This document shows, piece by piece, positions 33,008-41,788 of a stretch of DNA of 64,000 nt (its first letter is position 1; each line of letters starts with the position of its first letter). This DNA is from Oceanitalea stevensii (GTDB taxonomy: Bacteria; Actinomycetota; Actinomycetes; Actinomycetales; Actinomycetaceae). Where the stretch lies: NCBI RefSeq assembly GCF_014837105.1, contig NZ_JACSPO010000001.1, positions 408,276 through 472,275 on the forward strand. Direction: 5' to 3'. The position numbers and the translations under genes are program-made. The notes under the pieces were generated by a model. That model ran no database searches. It saw only the letters and a program-made list of their open reading frames with translations, and had not been told where the DNA came from.

Positions 33008-33778
33008 ATGACCCACCCCGTGAGGATCGCCGTCCAGCTCCAGCCCCAGCACGCCGACTACGGCCAGATCCGCGACGCCCTGCTACGCGCGGAGGACGCC
33101 GGCGCGGACGTCGTCTTCAACTGGGACCACTTCTTCCCGCTCACCGGGGAACCGGACGGCAAGCACTTCGAGTGCTGGACGATGCTCGGGGCGTGGGCAG
33201 AGCAGACGAGCCGCGTCGAGATCGGCGCGCTCGTCACGTGCAACAGCTACCGCAACGCCGACCTCCTCGCCGACATGGCCCGCACGGTCGACCACATCAG
33301 CGGCGGTCGGCTCATCCTCGGCATCGGGGCGGGCTGGTTCGAGCGCGACTACGACGAGTACGGCTACGAGTTCGGCACACCCGGGACACGGCTGGCCGAC
33401 CTCTCCCAGGCGCTGCCCCGGATCAAGGAGCGCTGGACCCGGCTCAACCCGCCGCCCACCCGTGACATCCCGGTCCTCGTGGGCGGGGGAGGGGAGCGCA
33501 AGACGCTGCGCTACACCGCCGAGCACGCCGACATCTGGCACAGCTTCGCGGACCTGGAGACGCTGCGGCACAAGAGCGCCGTCCTCGACCAGCACTGCGC
33601 CGACGTCGGGCGCGACCCCGGCGAGATCGAGCGCTCGGTGGCCGTCAAGGGCGACCCGCGCGACAGCGGCGAGGCTCTCGTCGAGGCCGGTGCGACCCTC
33701 TTCACCGTCTCCGCGAGCGGCCCTGACTACGACCTCTCCTCGCTGAGCGAGTGGGTCGCCTGGCGCGATGCCCGCTGA
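33008..33778 (+). CDS. F420-dependent LLM-class oxidoreductase (TIGR03560-like)
   Basis: The 256-residue enzyme has the luciferase-like barrel with VFNWDHFFPLTG near residue 40, LVTCNSYRNADLLADMARTVDHIS, LGIGAGWFERDYDEYGY and GGGGERKTLR. These match actinobacterial F420-dependent family members. ATG 33008 is chosen over an in-frame start nine bases upstream. Its stop overlaps the ATG of the DUF368 gene, so the two are translationally coupled; the reason for pairing is unclear. Confidence 0.85.
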   Translation: MTHPVRIAVQLQPQHADYGQIRDALLRAEDAGADVVFNWDHFFPLTGEPDGKHFECWTMLGAWAEQTSRVEIGALVTCNSYRNADLLADMARTVDHISGGRLILGIGAGWFERDYDEYGYEFGTPGTRLADLSQALPRIKERWTRLNPPPTRDIPVLVGGGGERKTLRYTAEHADIWHSFADLETLRHKSAVLDQHCADVGRDPGEIERSVAVKGDPRDSGEALVEAGATLFTVSASGPDYDLSSLSEWVAWRDAR

Positions 33779-34718
33779 CGCCCGCACCGGCGTCGCGGCC
33801 CGTACCGGGCGCGGCCAGCCGGTGCCCCAGCTCGTCCGTGGCTTCCTCATGGGCGCCGCGGACATCGTCCCCGGCGTCTCCGGAGGGACCATCGCGCTGG
33901 TCCTGGGCATCTACGAGCGCCTCGTCCACGCGATCTCCACGGCCGCCTCCGCGCTCGGCGCGCTCGTGCGAGGAGACCTGCGCGAGACCGGTCGCCGGCT
34001 CGCGGCCGTCCCGTGGGTCTGGGTCCTGTCCCTGCTCGCCGGCATCGGGGCGGCAGTCGTCCTGCTCTCCGGTCCGCTCGAGCAGCTCCTCGCCGAGCGG
34101 CCGCAGGAGATGGCCGGCCTGTTCTTCGGGCTCATCCTCGGGGCGGTCGTCGTGTCGTGGCGGCTGGTCAAGCAGCCGCGGCCCTGGCTCGGTGTCGTCG
34201 CGGGCGCAGCGGCCCTCGCCTTCTTCCTCTTCCTCGGGCTGCAGGACACCACCCATGCCGCCGGCTCCGAGGCCGTGACGAGGCCGGTGTGGGCGTTCTT
34301 CCTCGCCGGCGCCGTCGCGATCTGCGCGATGATCCTGCCCGGCATCAGCGGCTCGTTCATCCTCGTGCTCCTCGGGATGTACACCGAGGTGCTGGGGGCG
34401 GTGAACGAGCGGCAGATCGGCGTGCTCCTCGTCTTCCTGCTCGGCTGCGGCCTCGGGCTGGCGGCCTTCTCCTCGCTGCTCACCTGGCTCCTCGACCGGC
34501 ACCACGACCTCGTGCTCGCGGCGCTCATCGGCCTCATGCTCGGCTCCCTGCGCATCCTGTGGCCCTGGCCGCACGGCCTGGAGACCACGTCGCTCGGCGC
34601 GCCGTCGGGTCCGGTGCTCGTCCCGGTGCTGCTCGCGCTGGGCGGGTTCGCCGTCGTCGTCGGCGTCGACCTGCTCGGACGGCGGGTGTCGAGCCGGCGG
34701 GAGCGTGCGACGCCGTAG
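33768..34718 (+). CDS. DUF368 membrane protein (undecaprenyl-phosphate translocase family)
   Basis: The 316-residue protein has about eight hydrophobic segments and the two family repeats: FLMGAADIVPGVSGGTIALVLG near residue 28 and AICAMILPGISGSFILVLLG near residue 185. DUF368 proteins (PopT) have been shown in other bacteria to return undecaprenyl phosphate to the cytoplasmic face for wall synthesis. The ATG overlaps the end of the upstream LLM oxidoreductase by 11 bases. Confidence 0.9.
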   Translation: MPADARTGVAARTGRGQPVPQLVRGFLMGAADIVPGVSGGTIALVLGIYERLVHAISTAASALGALVRGDLRETGRRLAAVPWVWVLSLLAGIGAAVVLLSGPLEQLLAERPQEMAGLFFGLILGAVVVSWRLVKQPRPWLGVVAGAAALAFFLFLGLQDTTHAAGSEAVTRPVWAFFLAGAVAICAMILPGISGSFILVLLGMYTEVLGAVNERQIGVLLVFLLGCGLGLAAFSSLLTWLLDRHHDLVLAALIGLMLGSLRILWPWPHGLETTSLGAPSGPVLVPVLLALGGFAVVVGVDLLGRRVSSRRERATP

Positions 34719-34763
34719 CGGCGAGCGGTTGCCGACCCCGCCGTCAGCCCGGACCGTTGAGGG

Positions 34764-36401
34764 ATGACGACACGCGACGAGCTGCAGGTGATCGCACGGG
34801 ACCAGTTCGGGTGGGAGGACCTGCGCGGCGGCCAGCTCGAGGCGATCGAGGGCGTCGTCGCCGGGCGTGACGTCCTCGCCATCATGCCCACCGGCTACGG
34901 CAAGTCCGCCATCTACCAGGTGACGGGCGTCGTCCTGCCGGGGGCGACCGTCGTCGTCTCCCCGCTCATCGCCCTCCAGGGCGACCAGATCGCCGGCATC
35001 ACCGACGCGCCCGAGGCGCCGGACGCCGTCGCCCTCAACTCCGCGCTGCCGGCCGCGGAGCGCAAGGAGGCGTGGCGGGCCGTGACGGCGGGGGCGGCGG
35101 AGTACTTCTTCCTCTCCCCGGAGCAGCTGGCCAAGGACGACGTCGTCGAGCGGCTGGCGGAGGTCGGCCCCTCGCTCGTCGTCGTCGACGAGGCGCACTG
35201 CGTCTCCGCCTGGGGCCACGACTTCCGCCCCGACTACCTGCGCCTCGGCCACGCGATCGACCGGCTCGGCCGCCCACCCGTCGTCGCCCTCACGGCGACG
35301 GCGGCTCCTCCCGTCCGCGACGACATCGCCCAGCGCCTTGGGCTGCGCGACCCGCTGCTCATCACCCGCGGCTTCGACCGGCCCAACCTCGAGCTGCGCG
35401 TGGTGCGGCACGTGGACGCCGGGCGCAAGCGCCGGGTGCTCCTGGAGGACGCCGCCACGCTCCCGGGCCCCGGCCTCGTGTACGCCGGGCGCCGCAAGGA
35501 CACCGAGGAGCTCGCCGCCGAGCTCACCGAGCGCGGGCTGCGCGCCGCCGCCTACCACGCGGGGCTGCGCGCCCCGGTGCGCGAGCAGGTCCACGAGGAC
35601 TTCTCCGCGGGCCGGCTCGACGTCGTCGTCGCGACCTCCGCCTTCGGCATGGGCATCGACAAGGCCGACGTCCGCTTCGTCCTGCACGCCGACCCGCCCG
35701 GCTCCCTCGACAGCTACTACCAGGAGGTCGGCCGCGCCGGCCGCGACGGCGAGCCCGCGCTGGCGGTGCTCCACTACCGTCCCGAGGACCTCGGGCTGCG
35801 GTCCTTCTTCGCGACGGCGATCGTCCGTGAGGAGGACCTGCGCGCGGTGCTCGGTGCGGTCCGCCGCGCCGACCGCCCGCTGGGCGTGACGGCGCTGCGC
35901 GACGCGCTGGAGCTGCCGCCCCGGCGGGTGACCGCCGCCGTCAACCTCCTCCAGGAGGTCGGCGCCGTCCGGCAGACGCGGCGCGGGATCGTCGCGCGCG
36001 GCAAGCAGCGGGCGGGGGAGGTCGTCGCCCTCGCCGAGGAGCAGACCGAGTCCCGCCAGCGGGTCGAGCGCTCCCGCGTGGAGATGATGCGCAGCTACGC
36101 CGAGACGCTGTCCTGCCGCCGTGAGTTCCTCCTCGGCTACTTCGGCGAGGACTACCCCGGGCCGTGCGGGAACTGCGACACCTGCGCGGCCGGGACCGCC
36201 CAGGAGCGCGCCGCCGAGGACGCGGCCGCCGCGGGCGACGGACCGGGCATGCAGGACGAGGTGGTCCACGAGCAGTGGGGCCGCGGCACGGTGATGAGCA
36301 CGGAGGACGACCGCCTCACCGTGTTCTTCCCCGACGAGGGGTACAAGACCCTGTCCAAGCAGGTGGTGGAGGAGCAGGGGCTGCTGCGCACCTCGGACTG
36401 A
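34764..36401 (+). CDS. recQ: RecQ-family ATP-dependent DNA helicase
   Basis: The 545-residue superfamily-2 helicase has a motif-I stretch [13 protein letters not shown], motif II DEAHC with [13 protein letters not shown], motif III ALTATA and the C-terminal RecA lobe with [15 protein letters not shown] and [11 protein letters not shown]. The zinc-binding segment [24 protein letters not shown] is present; the HRDC domain of E. coli RecQ is absent. The last ~50 residues (EQWGRGTV...FPDEGYKTL) form a small beta domain common in actinobacterial RecQ-like proteins. It unwinds DNA in repair and recombination. Confidence 0.9.
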   Translation: MTTRDELQVIARDQFGWEDLRGGQLEAIEGVVAGRDVLAIMPTGYGKSAIYQVTGVVLPGATVVVSPLIALQGDQIAGITDAPEAPDAVALNSALPAAERKEAWRAVTAGAAEYFFLSPEQLAKDDVVERLAEVGPSLVVVDEAHCVSAWGHDFRPDYLRLGHAIDRLGRPPVVALTATAAPPVRDDIAQRLGLRDPLLITRGFDRPNLELRVVRHVDAGRKRRVLLEDAATLPGPGLVYAGRRKDTEELAAELTERGLRAAAYHAGLRAPVREQVHEDFSAGRLDVVVATSAFGMGIDKADVRFVLHADPPGSLDSYYQEVGRAGRDGEPALAVLHYRPEDLGLRSFFATAIVREEDLRAVLGAVRRADRPLGVTALRDALELPPRRVTAAVNLLQEVGAVRQTRRGIVARGKQRAGEVVALAEEQTESRQRVERSRVEMMRSYAETLSCRREFLLGYFGEDYPGPCGNCDTCAAGTAQERAAEDAAAAGDGPGMQDEVVHEQWGRGTVMSTEDDRLTVFFPDEGYKTLSKQVVEEQGLLRTSD

Positions 36402-36471
36402 CCCACCGGTTCACCGTTCCCGCCGCCGGCTCCGTGCTTGACTCGACGGGACGACGACGTGAGGAGACCCG

Positions 36472-37284
36472 GTGAGGGTGCGCGTACTCCTGGCTGCGGT
36501 GGCGGCCCTGCTCCTCCTGGGCGGCTGCGCGGAGCGACCGGCCCCGCGGGGCGGTGAGGACAGCCGGGCGGACCCGGTCGACCTCGTCGGCCTGTGGCGG
36601 GTCAGCGGAGCGGGCGAGGCCCGCGACACGTGGCTGCGGCTCGACGGGGGCGGGCTCGTCCTGTGGCGCGGGCCGGCGGTGCTGTCGGGCAGCTGGACCG
36701 CTGACGGACGGACGATCCTCGCGGCGGTGGACGGCTACTCCGGCCAGCCGGTCGACGACATCTCCCCGGACTGGCTCGTCGGCGCCCACGGCTACCGGGT
36801 CTCCGAGGACGGGTGGCAGCTCGAGGACGACGACGGCGCGGTCGTGGCCACCCTCGCCGTCGACGGCGCTCCCGAGCCCGTCGACACCGTAGCCGAGTGG
36901 TACGCGGAGCCACCGGAGGTCACCGACGACGTGCGGGCAGCGCTGGCCGTCCCGGAGCTCCCGGACGGTGCCCGGACGGCGAGCGCCGAGCACCTCCTCG
37001 GCAGGTGGGTGCCGGCCGGTCCGGCCGTCGAGACCGAGCCCTACGTCGTGTTCGAGGACGACGGGACCTGGGGCGGCAGCGACGGGTGCAACGGGCAGGG
37101 CGGCCGGTGGACCGTCTCGGAGGGGCGACTGCTCGCGCTGTCCGGACCGATGACCCTCATCGGCTGCCCCGGAGCGCCGGTGGGCGCCTGGGTCGGTGGC
37201 GCCTCCCACGCCGTCGTCGACGGTGCCGAGCTCGTGCTCCTCGGCGCGGACGGTGCCGAGCTCGGCCGCCTCGTGCGCGGCTGA
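36472..37284 (+). CDS. Lipoprotein with META/HslJ-like domain
   Basis: The 270-residue protein starts at GTG 36472, six bases after GAGGAG, with a lipoprotein signal ending LLGGC. The C-terminal half has the META (HslJ) pattern: VFEDDGTWGGSDGCNGQGG and SGPMTLIGCPG, with the usual paired Cys. The N-terminal half (GLWRVSGAGEARDTWLRLD, LSGSWTADGRT) looks like a second, diverged copy of the same fold. Its function is unknown. It lies among unrelated plus-strand genes. Confidence 0.72.
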   Translation: MRVRVLLAAVAALLLLGGCAERPAPRGGEDSRADPVDLVGLWRVSGAGEARDTWLRLDGGGLVLWRGPAVLSGSWTADGRTILAAVDGYSGQPVDDISPDWLVGAHGYRVSEDGWQLEDDDGAVVATLAVDGAPEPVDTVAEWYAEPPEVTDDVRAALAVPELPDGARTASAEHLLGRWVPAGPAVETEPYVVFEDDGTWGGSDGCNGQGGRWTVSEGRLLALSGPMTLIGCPGAPVGAWVGGASHAVVDGAELVLLGADGAELGRLVRG

Positions 37285-37324
37285 CCCCCGAGCACGGCGT
37301 GCTGCGCCGTCGTAGCCTCCCCGG

Positions 37325-38338
37325 ATGGACCCAGTAGCGGCACTCAAGCGCGTGGCCTACCTCATGGAGCGCGAGCGCGCGGAGGCCCGGCGCGCCACCG
37401 CGTTCCGCAAGGCCGCGCGACGCCTGGAGGACCTCGACCCGCAGGAGCTGGAGCGGCGCCTCGCCACCGGGACGCTCACCGAGCTGCCCGACGTCGGGCA
37501 GCGGACGGCCGGCGTCGCGATGGACGCCGCGCGCGGGCAGGTGCCCGACTACCTCACGGCACTGGAGGAACGGGCGGGTGCACCGCTCGCGGAGGGCGGG
37601 GAGGAGGTCCGCGGCTGGTTGCGCGGTGACCTCCACTCCCACTCCGAGTGGTCCGACGGCGGCACCCCGATCATCGACATGGCCCGAGCCGCCGTCGAGC
37701 TCGGGCACGACTACCTCGCGCTCACCGACCACTCCCCGCGGCTCACGGTCGCGCGCGGCCTGTCGCCCGAGCGGCTGCGTGAGCAGCTCGACGTCGTCGA
37801 CGCGCTCAGTGCCGAGCTCGCGCCGTTCCGGGTCCTCACCGGCATCGAGGTCGACATCCTCGACGACGGCGAGCTCGACCAGGAGCCGGAGCTGCTCGCC
37901 CGCCTCGACGTCGTCGTCGCCAGCGTCCACTCCAAGCTCCGGATGGACAGCCGCGCGATGACCCGGCGGATGGTCGCCGCCGTCGAGCACCCGCTCGTCG
38001 ACGTCCTCGGGCACTGCACCGGGCGGCTCGTCACCGGCGGTCGCGGCACCCGGCCGGAGTCGGAGTTCGACGCGGAGGCGGTCTTCGGTGCGTGCCGGGA
38101 CAACGACGTCGCCGTCGAGCTCAACTCACGGCCGGAGCGGCTCGACCCGCCCATGCGGCTGCTCGAGCTCGTCGTCGACCTCGGGTGCCTCGTGGCGATC
38201 GACACCGACGCCCACGCGCCGGGTCAGCTGGAGTTCCTCGACCACGGCTGCGCGCGCGCCGCTGAGGCGCAGGTCCCGCGCGACCGGATCGTCAACGCGC
38301 TGCCCCTGGACGATCTCCTCGCCTGGACCAACCGGTAA
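37325..38338 (+). CDS. PHP-domain phosphoesterase with N-terminal HhH region (PolX-like)
   Basis: The 337-residue cytosolic protein has an N-terminal helical region with a helix-hairpin-helix (LTELPDVGQRTAGVAMDA) and a PHP domain starting GDLHSHSEWSDGGTPI. Further metal-site residues are in ALTDHSPR, TGIEVDI, ASVHSKLRM and IDTDAH. It corresponds to the C-terminal part of family X DNA polymerases without the polymerase domain, so it may be a metal-dependent phosphoesterase or nuclease. Its substrate is unproven. It ends before a palindrome shared with the convergent thioesterase. Confidence 0.85.
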   Translation: MDPVAALKRVAYLMERERAEARRATAFRKAARRLEDLDPQELERRLATGTLTELPDVGQRTAGVAMDAARGQVPDYLTALEERAGAPLAEGGEEVRGWLRGDLHSHSEWSDGGTPIIDMARAAVELGHDYLALTDHSPRLTVARGLSPERLREQLDVVDALSAELAPFRVLTGIEVDILDDGELDQEPELLARLDVVVASVHSKLRMDSRAMTRRMVAAVEHPLVDVLGHCTGRLVTGGRGTRPESEFDAEAVFGACRDNDVAVELNSRPERLDPPMRLLELVVDLGCLVAIDTDAHAPGQLEFLDHGCARAAEAQVPRDRIVNALPLDDLLAWTNR

Positions 38339-38389
38339 CCGGCCGCCCCCACCCCCGCTCCCCGCCCCACCCCACCCTCTCCCGCCGAG

Positions 38390-38447
38390 CGCTGAGTTCT
38401 TCCGGGACCTGTGGACGGGGCCGCTGCCCACAGGTGCCGGCTCAGCG
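38390..38447. terminator. Composite palindrome between convergent PHP and thioesterase genes
   Basis: The outer arms CGCTGAG (38390-38396) and CTCAGCG (38441-38447) enclose an inner 8-bp stem ACCTGTGG/CCACAGGT (38407-38414 with 38428-38435). The preceding CGCCGAG is shared with the hairpins at 5187 and near 44889. The right outer arm supplies the TGA of the minus-strand thioesterase. Confidence 0.6.
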
Positions 38448-38882
38448 GGGACGCGGCTCGTGGACGTCCGGGCGCAGGCGCTCGGGGATGCGGTCTCGCT
38501 CGAAGGTGATGGACGTCTGGCCGTGCGGGGTGGGGCGGCCGTCGTCGCCGAGGTTGACGAAGACGATCGAGTCGATCGTGAGGATGCTGTGGCGGGTGAA
38601 GAGGTTGCGCACCTCGGCGCGCATCGTCAGCGAGGTCCGTCCGAACCGGGTGGCCCGCAGGCCCATCTCGACGATGTCGCCCTGCGTGGCCGAGCTGAGG
38701 AAGTTGATCTCCGACATGTACTTCGTGACCACACGCTCGTTGCCGAGCTGGATCATCGCGTAGATCGCCGCCTCCTCGTCGATCCACCGCAGCAGGCTGC
38801 CACCGAAGAGGGTGCCGTTGGCGTTGAGGTCCTCGGGCCGGATCCACTTGCGGGTGTGGAAGTTGATGTCGTCGGAGTGCAT
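38442..38882 (-). CDS. Acyl-CoA thioesterase, hotdog fold
   Basis: The 146-residue cytosolic enzyme has the YciA/BFIT-type hotdog pattern: RPEDLNANGTLFGGSLLRWIDEEAA, with the catalytic Asp on the central helix, then NFLSSATQGDIVEM and RTSLTMRAEVRN. It hydrolyses acyl-CoA esters; chain-length preference is unknown. The gene ends inside a palindrome. It is divergent from the next gene. Confidence 0.9.
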   Translation of the reverse strand: MHSDDINFHTRKWIRPEDLNANGTLFGGSLLRWIDEEAAIYAMIQLGNERVVTKYMSEINFLSSATQGDIVEMGLRATRFGRTSLTMRAEVRNLFTRHSILTIDSIVFVNLGDDGRPTPHGQTSITFERDRIPERLRPDVHEPRPR

Positions 38883-39018
38883 ATGTCCAGGTTAGGGCGG
38901 CGAACCGGCACAGACCCGGCGGGACGGGCGTGCGACCCGCCACGGCTCACCGTGTCGGAGCGGGGCGCCGGGGAACCTGCGCCCGTCACCGCGCGGCAGC
39001 CGACTATCGTCGAAGGTG

Positions 39019-39381
39019 ATGATCACCCGACGCGACGCTGCCCAACGCCTGGACATCCCGGTGGAGATGGCCACCCGGCACGGCCTGCCCCCGAGGCTCA
39101 CCGAGAGCCAGCTGCGTGAGATCGAGGACAACCCGCCACCGTGGCTGGTCCAGTCCCGCGCCAACCGGACCGGCAAGGCCGTGTGGGTCGACCTCGAGTG
39201 CACCGTCTGCGGGTTCACCGAGAAGGCCCGGCCGAAGAAGTGGTGGCCGAGCTTCACCCACCTCAGCTGCGACGACCACCGACCGGGGGACCTGCCGCGT
39301 CCTCTCCCCGGCCACGAGCGGGACGAGGTCCTGGGCATCGGCAGCCGATTCGTCGGCGTGGTCGACACCCCTCGGGACTGA
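39019..39381 (+). CDS. Conserved small protein with Cys/His cluster, function unknown
   Basis: The 120-residue soluble protein starts at ATG 39019 (an in-frame GTG directly precedes it). It begins with a short region like a helix-turn-helix or SAP fold (RRDAAQRLDIPVEMATRHG), then PPPWLVQSRANRTGK. A possible zinc site follows: CTVCGF and, 20 residues on, CDDH. The end, IGSRFVGVVDTP, is strongly hydrophobic. I have no family name for it; it looks like an actinobacterial protein that may bind nucleic acid. Confidence 0.6.
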   Translation: MITRRDAAQRLDIPVEMATRHGLPPRLTESQLREIEDNPPPWLVQSRANRTGKAVWVDLECTVCGFTEKARPKKWWPSFTHLSCDDHRPGDLPRPLPGHERDEVLGIGSRFVGVVDTPRD

Positions 39382-39399
39382 GGCTGGCAGGATCACCCC

Positions 39400-40341
39400 A
39401 TGAGTGACCAGCCGGGACCCCTGCTTCTCCTCGACTCCGCCTCGATGTACTTCCGGGCCTTCTTCGCCCTCCCGGACACGATGAGGTCCCCGGACGGGAC
39501 CCCGATCAACGCCGTCCGCGGCTTCCTCGACGCCATCTCCAGGCTCGTGGAGGCGCACCGGCCCTCGCGCGTCGTCGCGTGCTGGGACGACGACTGGCGC
39601 CCCGCCTTCCGCGTCGCCGCCATCCCCTCCTACAAGGAGCACCGGCTCTCCGACGACGGCGGCGAGGAGGTCCCCGAGCTGCTCACCGCCCAGGTGCCGA
39701 TCATCGTCGACGTCCTCGCGGCGCTCGGGATCCCGCGCCTCGGCTCGCCCGGCTACGAGGCAGACGACGTCATCGGCACGCTCGTCGCGCGCGAGGTCGC
39801 GGCCGCCGACCGCGCACGCGAGGTGCTCGTCATGACGGGGGACCGCGACCTGTTCCAGCTCGTCGACGACGATGCGGGCGTCACCGTCCTCTACCCGATG
39901 CGCGGACAGAAGGAGCCGCAGCGCATCGACGAGGAGTGGCTACGGGAGAAGTACGGGGTCGAGGGCGGACAGGCCTACGCCGACATGGCCACCCTGCGCG
40001 GGGACCCCAGCGACGGCCTGCCGGGCGTCGCGGGCATCGGGGAGAAGACCGCCGCGTCGCTCCTCGCCCAGCACGGCACGCTCGCCGGGATCATCGAGGC
40101 CGCGAACGACTCCGGCTCCTCGCTCACCGCCACCCAGCGCAAGCGCATCCTCGCCGCGGCCGACTACCTCGCCGTCGCCCCGACCGTCGTCCAGGTGGCC
40201 CGCGACGCCCCGGTCGCCGAGGACCGCGGCGAGCTGGGTGAGGTGCCTGCGGACGGGGACGCGCTCCTCGAGCTGGCCGAGCGGTGGGGGCTGGAGTCCC
40301 CGCTCCGGCGCCTCGTGGACGCCTGCGCCGCGGCGTCCTGA
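39400..40341 (+). CDS. 5'-3' exonuclease (PolA N-terminal type)
   Basis: The 313-residue protein is a stand-alone flap/5' nuclease, the kind related to the N-terminal domain of DNA polymerase I. Visible features are LLLLDSASMYFRAFFALP, a metal-binding cluster YEADDVIGTL, GDRDLFQLV and the helix-hairpin-helix GLPGVAGIGEKTAASLL. It trims or removes 5' flaps and RNA primers. It is the first gene of a plus-strand run that continues with glnA2 and glnE, but a hairpin separates them. Confidence 0.9.
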   Translation: MSDQPGPLLLLDSASMYFRAFFALPDTMRSPDGTPINAVRGFLDAISRLVEAHRPSRVVACWDDDWRPAFRVAAIPSYKEHRLSDDGGEEVPELLTAQVPIIVDVLAALGIPRLGSPGYEADDVIGTLVAREVAAADRAREVLVMTGDRDLFQLVDDDAGVTVLYPMRGQKEPQRIDEEWLREKYGVEGGQAYADMATLRGDPSDGLPGVAGIGEKTAASLLAQHGTLAGIIEAANDSGSSLTATQRKRILAAADYLAVAPTVVQVARDAPVAEDRGELGEVPADGDALLELAERWGLESPLRRLVDACAAAS

Positions 40342-40348
40342 CGCGGCG

Positions 40349-40373
40349 CGGTCAGCCGGTGATCCGCTGACCG
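40349..40373. terminator. 8-bp hairpin between exonuclease and glnA2
   Basis: CGGTCAGC (40349-40356) pairs with GCTGACCG (40366-40373) around 9 bases. It follows the exonuclease stop by eight bases and lies upstream of glnA2. Downstream, TACTCT at 40394-40399 fits a weak -10 hexamer for glnA2, but no convincing -35 is seen. Confidence 0.4.
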
Positions 40374-40444
40374 GGGATGTCGGCCGGGAACTGTACTCTC
40401 GGCGCAGAGGGTGGCAGGTACGCGACGACGAGAGGAAGCCGCCG

Positions 40445-41782
40445 ATGGACAGGCAGCAGGAGTACGTGCTCCGCGCGATCGAGGAGCGTGACATCCGGTT
40501 CATCCGGCTGTGGTTCACCGACGTCCTCGGCGTGCTGAAGTCCGTGGCCATCGCGCCGGCCGAGATCGAGGCCGCCTTCTCCGAGGGCATCGGCTTCGAC
40601 GGCAGCTCCATCGAGGGCCTCACCCGGGTCTACGAGGCGGACATGCTCGCCAAGCCGGACCCGTCGACCTTCCAGCTGCTGCCCTGGCGCGGGGACGAGC
40701 AGGGGGTCGCGCGGATGTTCTGCGACATCCTCACCCCCGACGGCGAGCCGGCCCGCTCCGACCCCCGCAACGTCCTCAAGCGCACCCTCGAGCGCGCCAA
40801 GGACGCCGGCTTCACCTGCTACACGCACCCCGAGATCGAGTTCTACCTCTTCGAGCAGCGGCGCAGCCCCGACGACCCGCTCGTCCCCATCGACACGGCC
40901 GGCTACTTCGACCACGTCGCCCGCGGCACCGCCCACGACTTCCGGCGCGACACCATCACGCTGCTCGAGTCCATGGGCATCTCGGTGGAGTACTCCCACC
41001 ACGAGGCCGGGCCGGGCCAGAACGAGATCGACCTGCGCTACGCGGACGCCCTGTCCACGGCGGACAACATCATGACGTTCCGCACGGTGGTCAAGGAGGT
41101 CGCCCTCCAGCAGGGCATCATGGCCACCTTCATGCCCAAGCCCCTCATCGAGGCTCCCGGCTCGGGCATGCACACGCACTTCTCCCTCTTCGAGGGAGAT
41201 GCCAACGCCTTCTACGACCCCGCCGGGCAGTACCAGCTGTCCTCGACCGGCCGCTCGTTCATCGCCGGCCTGCTCCACCACGCCGCCGAGATCGCCGCCG
41301 TCACCAACCAGTACGTCAACTCCTACAAGCGGCTGTGGGGCGGGGGAGAGGCACCCAGCTACGTGTGCTGGGGGCACAACAACCGGTCCGCGCTCGTCCG
41401 CGTGCCCATGCACAAGCCGGACAAGGGCCCCTCCACCCGCGCCGAGTACCGCGCGCTGGACTCCGCCGCCAACCCCTACCTCGCCTTCGCCGTCCTCATC
41501 TCGGCCGGCCTCAAGGGGATCGAGGAGGGCTACGAGCTGCCCGACGGCGCCGAGGACAACGTGTGGGCGCTGTCGGACGTCGAGCGCAAGGCCATGGGCA
41601 TCAAGCCGCTGCCCGGCAGCCTCGAGCAGGCGCTGGAGGTGCTGGAGTCCTCCGAGCTCGTCGCCGAGACCCTCGGCGAGGACGTCTTCGAGTTCTTCGT
41701 CCGCAACAAGCGCCAGGAGTGGACCGAGTACCGCTCCCAGGTGACGCCCTACGAGCTGCGTAGCCTGCTGCCCGGCACCTGA
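40445..41782 (+). CDS. glnA2: Type I glutamine synthetase, GlnA2
   Basis: The 445-residue enzyme makes glutamine from glutamate, ammonia and ATP, or acts as a related gamma-glutamyl ligase. Visible are GFDGSSIEG near the N-terminus, the metal-binding HPEIEFYLF, NEIDLRYADAL, the ATP region FMPKPLIEAPGSGMHTHFSL and NNRSALVRVP. It lacks the adenylylation-site motif of GlnA1: the aligning region reads EDNVWALSD, with Trp where GlnA1 has Tyr. The ATG is preceded by a GAGGA site. The next gene, glnE, starts seven bases later, so they form one operon. In actinobacteria GlnA2 is a secondary isoform next to glnE. Confidence 0.9.
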   Translation: MDRQQEYVLRAIEERDIRFIRLWFTDVLGVLKSVAIAPAEIEAAFSEGIGFDGSSIEGLTRVYEADMLAKPDPSTFQLLPWRGDEQGVARMFCDILTPDGEPARSDPRNVLKRTLERAKDAGFTCYTHPEIEFYLFEQRRSPDDPLVPIDTAGYFDHVARGTAHDFRRDTITLLESMGISVEYSHHEAGPGQNEIDLRYADALSTADNIMTFRTVVKEVALQQGIMATFMPKPLIEAPGSGMHTHFSLFEGDANAFYDPAGQYQLSSTGRSFIAGLLHHAAEIAAVTNQYVNSYKRLWGGGEAPSYVCWGHNNRSALVRVPMHKPDKGPSTRAEYRALDSAANPYLAFAVLISAGLKGIEEGYELPDGAEDNVWALSDVERKAMGIKPLPGSLEQALEVLESSELVAETLGEDVFEFFVRNKRQEWTEYRSQVTPYELRSLLPGT

Positions 41783-41788
41783 CCCGCC

